DNA of 64,000 bases, taken from contig JASPKZ010010273.1 in the NCBI GenBank assembly GCA_030220185.1, positions 1,178,001-1,242,000 of the forward strand, in the 5' to 3' direction. Shown here piece after piece: positions 53,893 through 64,000 of this stretch. Positions within the stretch are counted from its first letter, which is position 1; each line of letters starts with the position of its first letter. Position numbers and translations under genes: made by a program. Under the pieces are notes generated by a model. That model saw nothing but the letters and a program-made list of their open reading frames with translations, did no database searches and had not been told where the DNA came from. This DNA is from Diploptera punctata (taxonomy: Eukaryota; Arthropoda; Insecta; Blattodea; Blaberidae).

Positions 53893-55430
53893 ATAAAGTA
53901 ACGGATACATTTTGAAAGAAAGTACTTCGAAGCTGAATTAAGTAGATGATTTCAAAATTGTTCGCTAATGAAATAAGAAATATGTATCTTGGTACGCTCT
54001 GGTTTTTAAAAACGTAAACTACACGATACCTGAGTTGGATTTTACGTGAGAAATTCAGTCAATTACCCTTAATGCCAATATAACATTTAAGTTACGGGAC
54101 CATACTAAATTGATATAACAAACAAATAAATTACTTTAAGAAAATGTACGGCTACATTATTTATCAGTCTGGCGAAATGAGATTTAAATGCAGGAATAAA
54201 GCAACATGATTTTAATATCGAAGACGTCAGCAAACTAGTACACCGATTCCATTTCTAGAAATCACGACTCATTTGATTTCCATTTTTATTTGTATATCAC
54301 ATTGACTGCAAACATTACGAGAAGAAAATTACGTACCTTATTTACGAAACAACATCAACGTTACACAACGTTATAAAAATGGGTGTAATATATTTTTTAA
54401 CAGTTAATATCTTATGTTTTGCTTTCTGTTTATGTATAAATGAAGACATACTTGCCTTATTTATATTTACATTTATAAGAATGTAGCAGTTTGTTTCCCC
54501 GTGTGAAAATGAATAATATAGAGCATCCGGTATTAGCAATGCGTGAGTATATACATTAAATTTCATTAAAAACTTTGTGGGAAAATGCAATGTCTGGATT
54601 AGCAATTCAAATGTATTGTATGTCCACTATTGTTTCACTTAACTGCAACCTGCAATTCACGCTCCTCTTTGTATTGAAAATAGTTAATTCATTTTCCATC
54701 TGCAAATAGTTGAAAACGTAAAACTAAAAAAAAAATGTAGTAGCTGTTATTTGAATCATACGACATCCCATAGTGTATATGGTTCTTAGCTCATTGTTCC
54801 TTGTCCTAGAAGCGAAACGTCCAAAGAATTGGCTTTTTTAAGTCCGATTGAGTTACATATCCTACAAAATGAGGGAGGACATGGAAATAAAAGAATGGAA
54901 CATAACGTTATCATTATACATACTTGAATTAATGTGCAATGAAACATTTGTTCTAATTCTTGTAAAGTCGAACGTGATGATTTGCCGCGTATTTTAAAAC
55001 GTTACAAAGATTAACGAAGGACATAAACAAATGCGGTTTTATCATAACTTATAGTGATTTAGTCTTAATTTAAATGAAAAAAAAAATGCAAACGCAACTA
55101 AAATAATTATTAATTTTTGTTCTGCAAATAATACTAGCAATCGCCATGAAACCAAATCAAGAAGTATACACGATTATTCTATCGGCATACAATAAAAGAT
55201 CAAATTCTGTTAACAGAACTAAGAATTGGACATTAAATTAACTCATTCTAGATTATCTCCGAAGAATAGCTATATTTTTGTGCATCCCGCAACTGATATC
55301 TCACAGTAAACTATGACACATTGGAATTTTCCAAATACTTCTAGAACTAAGTTTCTTATGTCTGATGATAGCCTATGACAAAAGACCTCAAACGCTAAAA
55401 GATCCGTTTGTATCATAATGCTTTTTAAGA
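53893..55430. other. AT-rich spacer
   Basis: No gene recognised. Frame 54342..54605 on the minus strand lacks a domain. Confidence 0.5.
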
Positions 55431-55444
55431 GACTTTTCTGTATA

Positions 55445-55747
55445 AAAAAGTAAAGTATTCCCACTACAGCCTCAGGAGGCCCTTGGGGTAGTAGGAGGTT
55501 AAGGCTCCCACTTTTCTAGACAATCGGCACTTGATGTCAGCCGGGTTCTCAGCCCTGCGTAACGGCCGCCTTTACCTCCAGAACAAGCGTCTGGTACTCA
55601 TTTCCGTTAAAGGCTGAGTCGACCCCAGGACCATAGTGCCGTCAGAAGATTTGGGTCAGTTTAAAAATCCTGACCCCACCGGGACTTGAACCCTCCACCT
55701 TCCGGCTTGTAGCGCAGTGCCTTAACCACTATGCTACGGCGTGCCCC
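55445..55747 (-). mobile_element. SINE-A copy, near full length, 14-bp TSD
   Basis: The flanks gacttttctgtata at 55431..55444 and 55748..55761 are a perfect TSD. In antisense it runs from a cttta-type tail through 'ggtactcatttccg' and 'ccccaccgggacttgaaccc' to the head 'ccactatgctacggcgtgcc'. It is the best SINE-A reference here. Confidence 0.95.
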
Positions 55748-55840
55748 GACTTTTCTGTATATATCCATATAATTGTTAAGTTATTCTTTGTACAAATGAT
55801 AGGTGATCTAATGTTTTAAACGTATTGTGTTAAAATCTTA

Positions 55841-55841
<1 letters not shown>

Positions 55842-55897
<56 letters not shown>
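55842..55897. repeat. (TA)n microsatellite
   Basis: About 56 bp of TA repeat. Confidence 0.95.
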
Positions 55898-55900
<3 letters not shown>

Positions 55901-57277
55901 CTCGATGTCGCCATATGAATAGATCTAAAATAAAGTAGTCCATGTAAAAAAAATATATTATGTGAGCTTATTGGCATATTTTTTAAGTAACATAGATTTT
56001 GAAACTATGAAAACATTTTTTTCCCCTTTTTTGTGTTTCGATTTTATCGTCCTCGCAAATTTATACTATGAGGCAATTGTGAGATTTGTGATTCAATTCC
56101 ATGGTAAAATTAATTTTTATTTGATGATTACGTATTAGCCTAATGAAATATTTTCCAACGATTATTAAATAAACGGATCAGTGTCCTTAAATAGGTTATC
56201 ATTGAAATTTAAAATGGTACGGGTACCTTGAAATGAGATAATACGATCACTAGATTGACTATGCAAATGATTATAGTACGATGTAAGTATGAACAAGTTA
56301 GCATAGATGCGATGTGCCTACCATAAACGATAGTTCACTTGCGATTGTACACAGCAATGAGATGGATACTTTCTATCTGGTGTCGATCCGAATTATTTCA
56401 AAATGATGATTAGGTAATTTTCTAGGTGAAATTATACCAGGGTATTACTCAAAAATTTCTGATGAGATATTACAGAAGAAACTTGCCAAGAATCTACCAA
56501 AACTTTACCTATGTCAATTACCCTCATGCACTGTCTTACAAACATACGAATATTAAATACATAGTATGGCACTTCATCTTATATCCAATAAGAATTCAAT
56601 AGAAGAGTCTAAAGTTACTTTAAATACATCTTAAATATAATTCCCACTTATTTTATTTACCTAAACAAATATTTCAGGACATCTAACTTCCATGATCGGC
56701 TAGATCTGACGATACAAGCTACACATACTTTTAATTTACCTAGAACATTTATGGTCTGTTGATTTTTGTTTGTTTCCGGTTTATTCTATTTGTTAGATTT
56801 TTTTAGACATTTATAGGTTGAACAATTAATGACTATTACAGATGATCCAAACGTTATTCTATTTGTTAGATTTTTTTAGACATTTATAGGTTGAACAATT
56901 AATGACTATTACAGATGATCCAAACGTAAAATTTATTCCGCTATAAGGTAATACTATTCTGTCCTTACATAAATTGTGAGAGAACTGTTGTATGATTCCT
57001 AAGTATGAATTCTCATTTTTACCTTTAAGAGAGAAATTTAAAAAAAATAAAACTTATGTATCACCTATGTTTAAGTCAAACATTAAAATATATTCGTAGG
57101 AATACCATGACCATTTTTGTCTTTTAAATTTAATGTTTCATTTTTACTAAAATGTGTCAGAAAATTAATGAAGTAATTTGGATAATATTTCAAACTACAA
57201 GACTTATTTTTTTAAGCAACGAGACTAAATATGTAGTAGCTGTAATAAGCAAATAACATAATAAAATACATATTACA
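55898..57277. other. AT-rich spacer with a tandem duplication
   Basis: No gene. It contains the 73-bp duplication at 56781..56926. Confidence 0.5.
56781..56926. repeat. Perfect 73-bp tandem duplication
   Basis: The unit starting ttattctatttgttagattt and ending gatgatccaaacg occurs at 56781..56853 and 56854..56926 with no differences. It is either very recent or an assembly artefact. Confidence 0.97.
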
Positions 57278-57358
57278 TCATCATCATTCGTCACGAATTA
57301 GGCCTTTATAGACCTGTTTCGACCCCATCTAGCAGTCTTCTAAGATGATTTAAAAGGA
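57278..57358 (-). mobile_element. LINE-B-like 3'-most fragment (antisense)
   Basis: The minus strand reads 'gatggggtcgaaacaggtct', 'aggcctaattcgtgacg' and (atg)n. It parallels the LINE-B end 'gaggccgaaacaggtcaac', 'cctaaattcgtgaatg'. Only about 80 bp, diverged. Confidence 0.65.
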
Positions 57359-57702
57359 ATACATAATACATAAATTATTAAATAAGGACAAGAGTTTAAA
57401 TAAGTTTAACTTTAAATTGGCAAAACACTAATTTCTCGTGTCAGTTATTTAAATATGGCAGACCGCGGTGAAAACGAAATAATGTATGACTTTTTATTAT
57501 TAGGTATACTGTATAATTCGACATAACTGTAAGTAATTTCTAGTCGTTCGTTTTCTTCTTTTTTATTAAAAATATTAAATAAATTATACCAATAAATTGA
57601 CTATCTTATAGGATATATTGCCAATTTAAGGGTTAAGAGCTGATTACTTTGTATTTGATATTGTAATATTTTCGTCTAATTATCTTTAATTCCTCACACA
57701 TG

Positions 57703-57704
<2 letters not shown>
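57359..57704. other. AT-rich spacer
   Basis: Nothing recognised. Confidence 0.5.

Positions 57705-57776
<72 letters not shown>
57705..57776. repeat. Compound (TA)n(TG)n microsatellite
   Basis: About 45 bp of TA is followed by about 26 bp of TG, ending at the SINE-A head. Confidence 0.95.
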
Positions 57777-57777
57777 A

Positions 57778-58062
57778 AGGGGGGCACATTGCGCAGTAGC
57801 TATTTAGTTAAGGCAATACGCCACGAGCCCGAATGTCGAGCGTTTTCAAGTCCCGATTGGGTGAGGATTTTTAAACTTTCCTAAATCTTCTGAATGCCTC
57901 ACGGTCTTGGAATTGAGTCAGCCTCTAAGGGAAATGAGTACCAGACTATGTGTTGGGTAAAAGCGGACGTCGCGTTGGATTAACTTCTCGTTCCGATCCT
58001 CTAGAGAGGTGGAGTCTTAACCTCCTACCACTCCAAAGAGTAGAGTTTTCAGTCTGGAAACT
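57778..58062 (+). mobile_element. SINE-A copy, old
   Basis: The head 'gttaaggcaatacgccacga' with degraded box B 'ttcaagtcccgattggg' is followed by the body 'aggatttttaaac', 'gagtcagcctctaaggg' and 'aaatgagtaccaga', ending in 'ttaacctcctaccactcc'. Many substitutions. Confidence 0.8.
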
Positions 58063-58094
58063 TTCCATATCAGGCTTTAGTATTTGTTAGCTTT

Positions 58095-58315
58095 TTAGGG
58101 TAAATACAGATTTTTCTCGGGGTTTTCTCCCATTATCCCCTGCCACAATTTTATTCCACCACTTCTCCATACTCGTCCATTTCGTTCATCTGCCCCCGTG
58201 ATGGTACGTCAGGCATGGTTGGCCGGTACCCTCATCATTCACAGACCTCTATATATGGGGCTTTATCTCATCTCATCCCTCGACTCGAATCTGAGTTGTA
58301 CACGAGTTGAGGATA
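58095..58315 (+). mobile_element. SINE-C copy, 5'-truncated
   Basis: 'tttctcggggttttctccca', 'ccacaattttattccaccac', 'gtgatggtacgtcaggcatg', and the end 'tgtacacgagttgagg' match the antisense copy at 37748..38040. Confidence 0.7.
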
Positions 58316-60324
58316 TTTATTTATTTATTTATTTACTACATGCCATTTGATAGGTTTCAAAACGTTTTAATAAATGTAGATATATTTTAAAGTTATACCT
58401 ATATTGTTTAAAGTCCGCTTGAAAGATTTTTTCCTAAAAAAAGGTGTTTTGTTTTTTTACTAGAGTTTTTGTTAAACGGTCTTCAATATAACAGTTGATA
58501 AATGTTTTATTGAGTATCCAGTAGTGCCATAAGTACGTACAATCGTTAGTAATGTAAGAAAGTCCATGTGCCGGTAGATGTTGAAGTTACACTTAAAGTT
58601 AAGATTTAAGTCTATATTGAAAAATGTTTTATATTTCAGTTATAGCTTGATATGTTTAATTAACATTGATCAAAACATAAAAATTCGTAAGCAGTAGTGG
58701 GTGCATAAGTTTTGGCAAGTACTGTTTTCAGATGAACGTGAAGTGTAGGATCACCATACAATATTCCGTGCATGCGCGTATGACGATGCCTTTGTGGTTA
58801 GAGAAAATGAAATAAAACGCTGAAAGTAGCCTTAGAAAAGAAAAAGGGAGGATTGTCATCATCGTTGCCACCCCCTTCCCTCATGGGATTAAAACATCCC
58901 CTCCTCCCTCACCACTTTCATAACCTCAGGGGGTTGTCTAAATCTCTAGCCCTCTTTTTCCTACTAACCCCTTACATCATATATACACTATCGTTGTGGG
59001 TGATGATGGCGTTGCGTTGTTGCCACATTATTATTTTCTCAGCGCCAAGTGTAAACCCCCAACTCACGCTTTACAGGATTTGCCTAATAGGGTTGTCAGC
59101 AAATTTGCCCGAAATAATAGGCTGAGTACAGTCTGTTCCCACAAGAAATTACTCGCTCAAGTTTGATAATACTTCAAGAGAGAACAAGGATATTGATTTT
59201 ATATGTGATACTAGGTTTCTGAACTTAGTCCACTTCCAAGGAGTCAATAAAAAAAAAGTAGAAATTCATTGGGATCTTTATTCTCTTCACATTTATATGT
59301 TACACAGAAATGTTTCCTGTAAAATATCAGGAAGATCTGAAAATTTTGAGCTAAAATTAAAGAAGTTTTCAACAAAACCAAGAAAACACTGTAAAAAAAA
59401 GTAAGATAATGTCGAATATAAATTAGATTAATAGCCTATAGGCCTATTTGTTTATAAATGATAAAAGAGAAGAAAAATACTAGTATTAATTATTGACACA
59501 TCATGTAAAATTATTGATTTTTGTACAGAGATGAAATAATTTAGTTATAAAATAAAACTGTTAAAATAAAATAAAACTGTTAAAGTTTTATACGATTTTC
59601 ATATTTATTTTAAAACAAATTCGTTACAGCTCTTTTAGTGCTTTGTACCTTGTTCAGACGAATATTCGTCTGAAGAATAATAAGAATATAAAATAAAATA
59701 AAATAAAACTGTTAAAGAATAAATATTTAATAACTAAACATGATGGATTTTCATCAAGTAAACACCAAATCAATTGATTGTGAAATAATTTAAATATTTG
59801 AAGTTATTTTTAACAAAGCAAAGTAAACATTACCAAATACAAACTTTAGATTGAACACGTATTCCCGAAAATGTTACATTGTAGGCACATGCGTAGAAAA
59901 CCCATCTGCTCTATTTATTCTATCAAGATTTAATTTAATTTGGAAATTTAGTATTTAAATAATATTTTTAACTACTCCTTATTGCAAATGTACATAATAA
60001 TTTTCATAATACGATTTTTATATATGCATATTATTAATAAAAATAACATTAAAATTTGTAGGATGGGGTTTATATATATAATTTAAAAAGAGAAATCAGA
60101 GCAATGTAGTGGGCCCAGCTTTTTTTTTTGTTTTATTTCTGAGTAGGAGATATTATTTTTTATAATCTATCTGTAGCCCCGTACTTCGCCGTGTGGATAT
60201 TAGGGAGCTCCCTAGTGGGAGTGTTTTAACCAAGCTAATTTAGTTACTCTTATTTACCCATAATGTCAACGAGTAACAGGTCGGCATATTGCCTCAGTGA
60301 GACAACTAAGACATTACTTGGATG
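58316..60324. other. AT-rich spacer
   Basis: No gene recognised over 2 kb. Local repeats of aaaataaaactgttaaa occur three times between 59550 and 59720. Frame 58853..59125 is proline- and leucine-rich without a domain. TAGGCCTA at 59439. Confidence 0.5.
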
Positions 60325-60533
60325 GATAACAGTCAGTAATGTTTGCACAGAGGCCTCTTTATTTAGACTTGCAGTTTTTAACGAGTCTGAAAATCTTCAA
60401 ACTCGAGATCCACGGTTTAAAATCCCTCCCGGAGGACTTGTCCCTTGGATTTTTCCATCCTAAAAATTCATCGATCCCGGCCGGGTTTGAACCCGGAACT
60501 AGTTGCAAGTAACCTAACCACTAGTACCGACTT
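60325..60533 (-). mobile_element. SINE-D copy (antisense)
   Basis: 'gtctgaaaatcttcaaactc', 'ccctcccggaggacttg', 'ccttggatttttcc' and box B in antisense 'ccgggtttgaacccgg', ending at the head 'ccactagtaccgac'. The 66-codon frame at 60263..60463 lies in it and is not a gene. Confidence 0.85.
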
Positions 60534-62119
60534 AACTTTTTTAATACTAGTGTAAATATAGTGAACTATATAACTTATTATTTTCTTCTATTACAACAAT
60601 TGAATTAAAACCATTTCACTGAATATGCCTACACTGTGCTTTCGTAAGAAGTTACAAGTTTTTTCTATAATTTGCTAGATGTGAATATTATTTGTATCTC
60701 CTGTTTATAGAATATAAATCTCTTGCGTCGAAATAATATAAATAGTAATTGTTTTGGAAAAGGAAACCAATTATCCAAAATAAGTGCTATAAGCGTCTAC
60801 ATTATCAAACATAGGCCTATATTACATACGGCAGTACAGTACAAAATGTAAGGGACTGATTTAATTGAATTGACATCACAGATTCAAATGATCTATTGTC
60901 AATCTGTCAGTATCATATTATCAACATTAAATACATCTATTTAAAAAAAATCCGTCATGCAGGAACTGCGTAAACTAAGCGATTTGCTTACAAGTTGAAT
61001 TAATTGTTCGATTTTTATGATTTACGGAATATATCTTTCTTTTATTGATTATATTTGCTGTATCCAATTACTTTGCAAGAAGAAAACAAACATGGGCGCT
61101 TTATTTTGCATCTGACAATTAGGGTCGATATTCATCTCCAATAACTTAAGGTGATTTTCTTTCTTGAGAGTTGAAAATATACGCACATAGTTAGACAACA
61201 ATCGATTCGTTTGCCTGTAAACATACAAGATAATGATAATTTGATATTTTCTTTCTCGCACGAAGACTTAAGGAAAGAAAAATGAGAAAGCAATGACATT
61301 AGCATCTGAATAGCCTTTCTTGTAAAACGACTGAATGTTTCAGTGTTGTAAAAAAAGTTTGAAAATAGCTTGAGGTCAAAGTTTTCTTTGCTCATTTAAA
61401 AGTGGAAAGTCTTCTACCCCTTTAAAGGACCCAGTTTAATGGAAACGAAGGGTTGAGGTTGTATGAGAGGGCGGTGAAAGCAATTTGATAAAGGAGGGAC
61501 GACAGAAAATCAGGTTTGTAGAGAGAATGGAGCTGTTGTTATATTATTGGATGTATGGAAAAATAACGAAGAATAATTGATGTCGGCAAATTGTATCGTT
61601 TGTTGCTATCCCGCAGTGTGTGTGTATGCAGTGCATAGATTGATTCCATTCTAGCGTAAAGGTTTATATCACCAGATCAGTTATTTTGTTTACCTAACGC
61701 TTTTTGTGTTTTTGTTGAAAAGGACACAAGTAGGATTAATTTATCTCGTATGCCTTTAAATTGAAATATATCAAGGTGTAATTGAATTATTTTTAGAGTT
61801 AATTTATAAAAAAATCAAAGTCTCGGTGTTTTTTATTTTTAAATTTAATGGTCCTTATGCTGTAAATGTAACTTTAATTAGTATAACTTTACTTGGCAAA
61901 CGTTATTTCTTCTTCTTCTTATTCTTCAATCAGTTAATAGGCTATTAAGCCTCTTCCGGCTTCACATATTATTTCTAAATTTCTGAAGTATCATAATTGC
62001 TTCTCAGACAATAGTAGAGCATTAGCTACGTGAATTTAATAACATTTTTTTTTCAACTAATTTTATCTATTTTTGATTTTACCTGATGTTCCACATCACC
62101 AGGGTTAAATTATACATAT
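60534..62119. other. AT-rich spacer
   Basis: No gene. TAGGCCTA at 60812. A (CTT)n-like stretch near 61905..61925 is followed by weakly LINE-like text. Confidence 0.5.
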
Positions 62120-62365
62120 AATTAAGAATTAACACATAATCATCCCATTTCGGGCAAGGGCCTCCTCCGACTGCAGGGTGGCTTACGTTACATCCCCGGG
62201 TTAGACAACCTCTTGGGACCATCACTTCCACTTCTTCATGGATTGCTTCCACTTTTGTCTGTCTTATGCTATTCTAGTCCACAATTTTCCTAGATGATAC
62301 TTCACTCCAACGCTTATTTTGTCTTCAACTTTCTTTTTCCCTAGTCCGGGTTCCCACATAGTCAC
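62120..62365 (-). mobile_element. LINE-F 3' tail (antisense)
   Basis: On the minus strand one frame gives YHLGKLWTRIA, a stop, then DRQKWKQS, matching the LINE C-terminal signature (L...W.RIA.DR..WK). Downstream is 'ccaagaggttgtctaacc' and 'gggcccttgcccgaaatgg'-like text. Short and broken. Confidence 0.6.
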
Positions 62366-62444
62366 TGCTAACGGTCATGAATTATCTACATGTTGATTAA
62401 AAATACATATTAGGCATAGGCTACACAATATAGAATTAACAAGC

Positions 62445-62476
<32 letters not shown>

Positions 62477-62744
62477 TAATAATAATAACCTATAATTTGA
62501 TTAAGTAATTGGCTTAGTAAAGAAAGTGTAAAATATTAAAAAATAATGGAAGTATGCATGAAACACAGTTCTACTATAAGGTTGCAGTAAATTCATGACT
62601 GTATAATGGAAGTGCTTCGCATTAGCACAAGCGGCATAATGTTCCTGATTTCATGCAGAGCTACAGAGTGTGCGTTAGTTCGAGGTACCATGAGGGAAGA
62701 AATTTGCAGTGCCCCTACCAGCATTGTGAAAATAATTGTATAGT
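62366..62744. other. Spacer with (AAT)n
   Basis: An (AAT)n run occupies 62446..62486. Nothing else is recognised. Confidence 0.5.
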
Positions 62745-62900
62745 TAAAATGAGTAGCGGCTCCATGATGAGAAAATCAGCTGTAATGATTAGGGGATCCG
62801 ATATACAAACCATTTGACACCTGTACTGACTGGAGGATCGTCCACCTCTATGACACATGCGGTTGTGAGACCAGCAAACGGCTGGTAAGCCAGACTCTTT
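62745..62900 (+). repeat. Dispersed repeat family F, copy 2
   Basis: 'atgagtagcggctccatg', 'ccatttgacacctgtactg', 'ccacctctatgacacatg' and 'agcaaacggctggtaag' follow the same order as 1..190. Confidence 0.7.
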
Positions 62901-63404
62901 CTAGTGTTATGGTATTTAGAAAATAAGTAAAATCTTTGTTTTTTTATTTTTGTTTTCGGTTTTGGTTCCCTATCGGCGAGATCCCTAACCAGAGACAAGT
63001 GTAACAAGAATGTCTGAAAAATACATAAAAAAAAAACAAAACAACTAAGAGGATTGAGGGTCGGACTCATAATAAGGATATAAAAATAGTAATAAAAATT
63101 ATAGACTGAATAAATCAATAATTCACTATAAAACATAGGGGGATTAAAAAAAATAAAGGGATGTAGATCCAGTGAGTTACAACACTGGCCAGTAATCAAT
63201 ACTTCTAAAATTCAAATAGAATACAGAAGATTAAACATGTTTTTGAAAGGCCTTCATAGTTTTAACCACTTAACGAAGTTTCTTAAACAGAAGTTTAATT
63301 TAGTTGAAGAGGACAGCTGTATCAGGTAGCCGTACTTATTTCAGTATTTTAACATTATATGGTCAGTAATGTAAATAAGTATATAAATAGTCAAATAAAT
63401 TATT
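62901..63404. other. AT-rich spacer
   Basis: Nothing recognised. The 136-codon minus frame 62789..63199 crosses the family F repeat and AT-rich DNA and has no domain. Confidence 0.45.
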
Positions 63405-63405
63405 T

Positions 63406-63842
63406 TGACTATTTAACTCATAGACCGATAATCGTGCCTCTTCCTGTTGATAATCGTGCCTCTTCCTGTTGATAATCGTACCTCTTCCTGTTCGTAATGA
63501 GAGATTCTCCCCAAATTAACTTCTTTGACAACGATATCGATTGATCTATGTACGATCGATGTGGTACAGCAAGAAATGCCAAAAGAAAAAGCAACTTCAA
63601 AGATAAAAAAAATAAAATAAAAAGGTTAGTTCTGTTGCTATAGTTATTTCTCATACAATCATCTGTTACTGATTTTTCCCCAAGTTCAAAGAGATTCAAC
63701 AGTAAAGATATGCTATTTATAACTATACAGATGGCTTAGAAATCGCCCGGAAGTAAGATCGGAATATATAACCCGACATTAGGCAAAAATTAAACATTAC
63801 AATTATGTTCAGCTTCTGATGTTGTATTATTCGCTAAATAGT
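63406..63842 (-). mobile_element. R-like TIR element with a different interior
   Basis: It opens gactatttaactcat, exactly as R copy 4, and closes ttattcgctaaatagtc, like R copies at ttcgttaaatagtc. The roughly 400 bp between are unrelated to R. It includes the 22-bp triplicate below. Confidence 0.6.
63427..63492. repeat. Three tandem 22-bp units
   Basis: gataatcgtgcctcttcctg(tt) occurs three times; only the third has one change (gta for gtg). Confidence 0.95.
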
Positions 63843-63854
63843 CACTCCAAATCC

Positions 63855-63936
63855 AACGTGAGGTTGAGTTTTTCATTAGACAAAATCACGAGCGACAAAG
63901 TCGCTCGTGATTTTCAGAAAAACACAACCTGATGTT
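63855..63936. repeat. Long imperfect hairpin
   Basis: The core arms aaaatcacgagcgac (63882..63896) and gtcgctcgtgatttt (63900..63914) are perfect with loop aaa. Outer arms aacgtgaggttgagtttttc and gaaaaacacaacctgatgtt extend it to 82 bp with a few mismatches. It lies 12 bp beyond the R-like element and may be a small MITE or the terminal palindrome of a larger element. Confidence 0.85.
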
Positions 63937-64000
63937 AGATTACTGTTGATAAATTATTAAGTGGGGCACGTCTCCTGATAATTACGAAGGAATTAAAAAA

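Noticed and set aside
10490..60533. tRNA-like heads of the SINE families as functional tRNA genes
   Set aside because: They have box A/B but poor acceptor pairing, run straight into SINE bodies and lack terminators. Only the 14304 and 14710 copies look gene-like.
62789..63699. 136- and 93-codon minus frames as genes
   Set aside because: The first crosses dispersed repeat F; the second covers a 22-bp triplicate and AT-rich DNA. No domains.
1..64000. A novel multi-gene system or operon
   Set aside because: No set of intact adjacent genes exists. All recognisable coding belongs to broken mobile elements.

Overview
This is an AT-rich (about two thirds A+T by eye), repeat-dense stretch of animal nuclear DNA, most likely from a large insect genome. 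The evidence is many 5'-truncated LINE 3' ends, several tRNA-derived SINE families, Tc1/mariner, pogo/Tigger, hAT-like and Helitron-like DNA elements, and abundant (TA)n, (CA)n and (AAT)n microsatellites. LINE 3' ends reading GTGCCAGTGAGTAAGTAAG and a cluster of polymorphic tRNA-headed SINEs suggest a cockroach or other polyneopteran. That placement rests on general recognition only. No multi-exon host gene, operon, rRNA or CRISPR array is visible. The long reading frames that exist are broken transposase or reverse-transcriptase remnants, or chance frames.

Layout. 0-10 kb: a dispersed repeat at the left edge that recurs at 62.7 kb; a 572-bp TIR element carrying an exon-like protein fragment; a decayed pogo/Tigger transposon (3.6-5.5 kb) interrupted by a SINE; a Helitron-like element with an internal minisatellite; and LINE-A and LINE-B tails. 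10-20 kb: SINE-B; two tandem copies of the TIR family called R here; SINE-D; four LINE-A tails (three sense, one antisense), two of them with clear target-site duplications (TSDs); and a 242-bp inverted repeat holding two divergent, identical tRNA-like genes with Pol III terminators. 20-30 kb: four more R copies, one split by a LINE-B insertion; further SINEs; and a 490-bp fold-back. 30-36 kb: microsatellites; a complete but disabled Tc1/Tc3-like transposon (31603..33207) with IR/DR ends; an internally deleted mariner-type element with an N-terminal DUF4817-like domain; a second mariner remnant; and a fold-back MITE. 36-46 kb: SINEs; a GC-richer tandem array near 42 kb; and a LINE-A copy with a SINE-D nested inside it with a perfect 12-bp TSD. 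46-64 kb: the seventh R copy, a hAT-like remnant, a small Cys-rich frame, several further LINE and SINE remnants, tandem duplications, and an R-like element at the right edge.

How the parts relate. The window records layered retrotransposition and DNA transposition rather than cooperating genes. Nested insertions give a relative chronology: LINE-A before SINE-D, R before LINE-B, and Tigger before SINE-A. The least explained signal is the palindrome TAGGCCTA: I count 17 copies where about one is expected. One of them is a clean 6-bp GGCCTA insertion relative to sister LINE-A copies. No complete new defence, metabolic or regulatory system was found.
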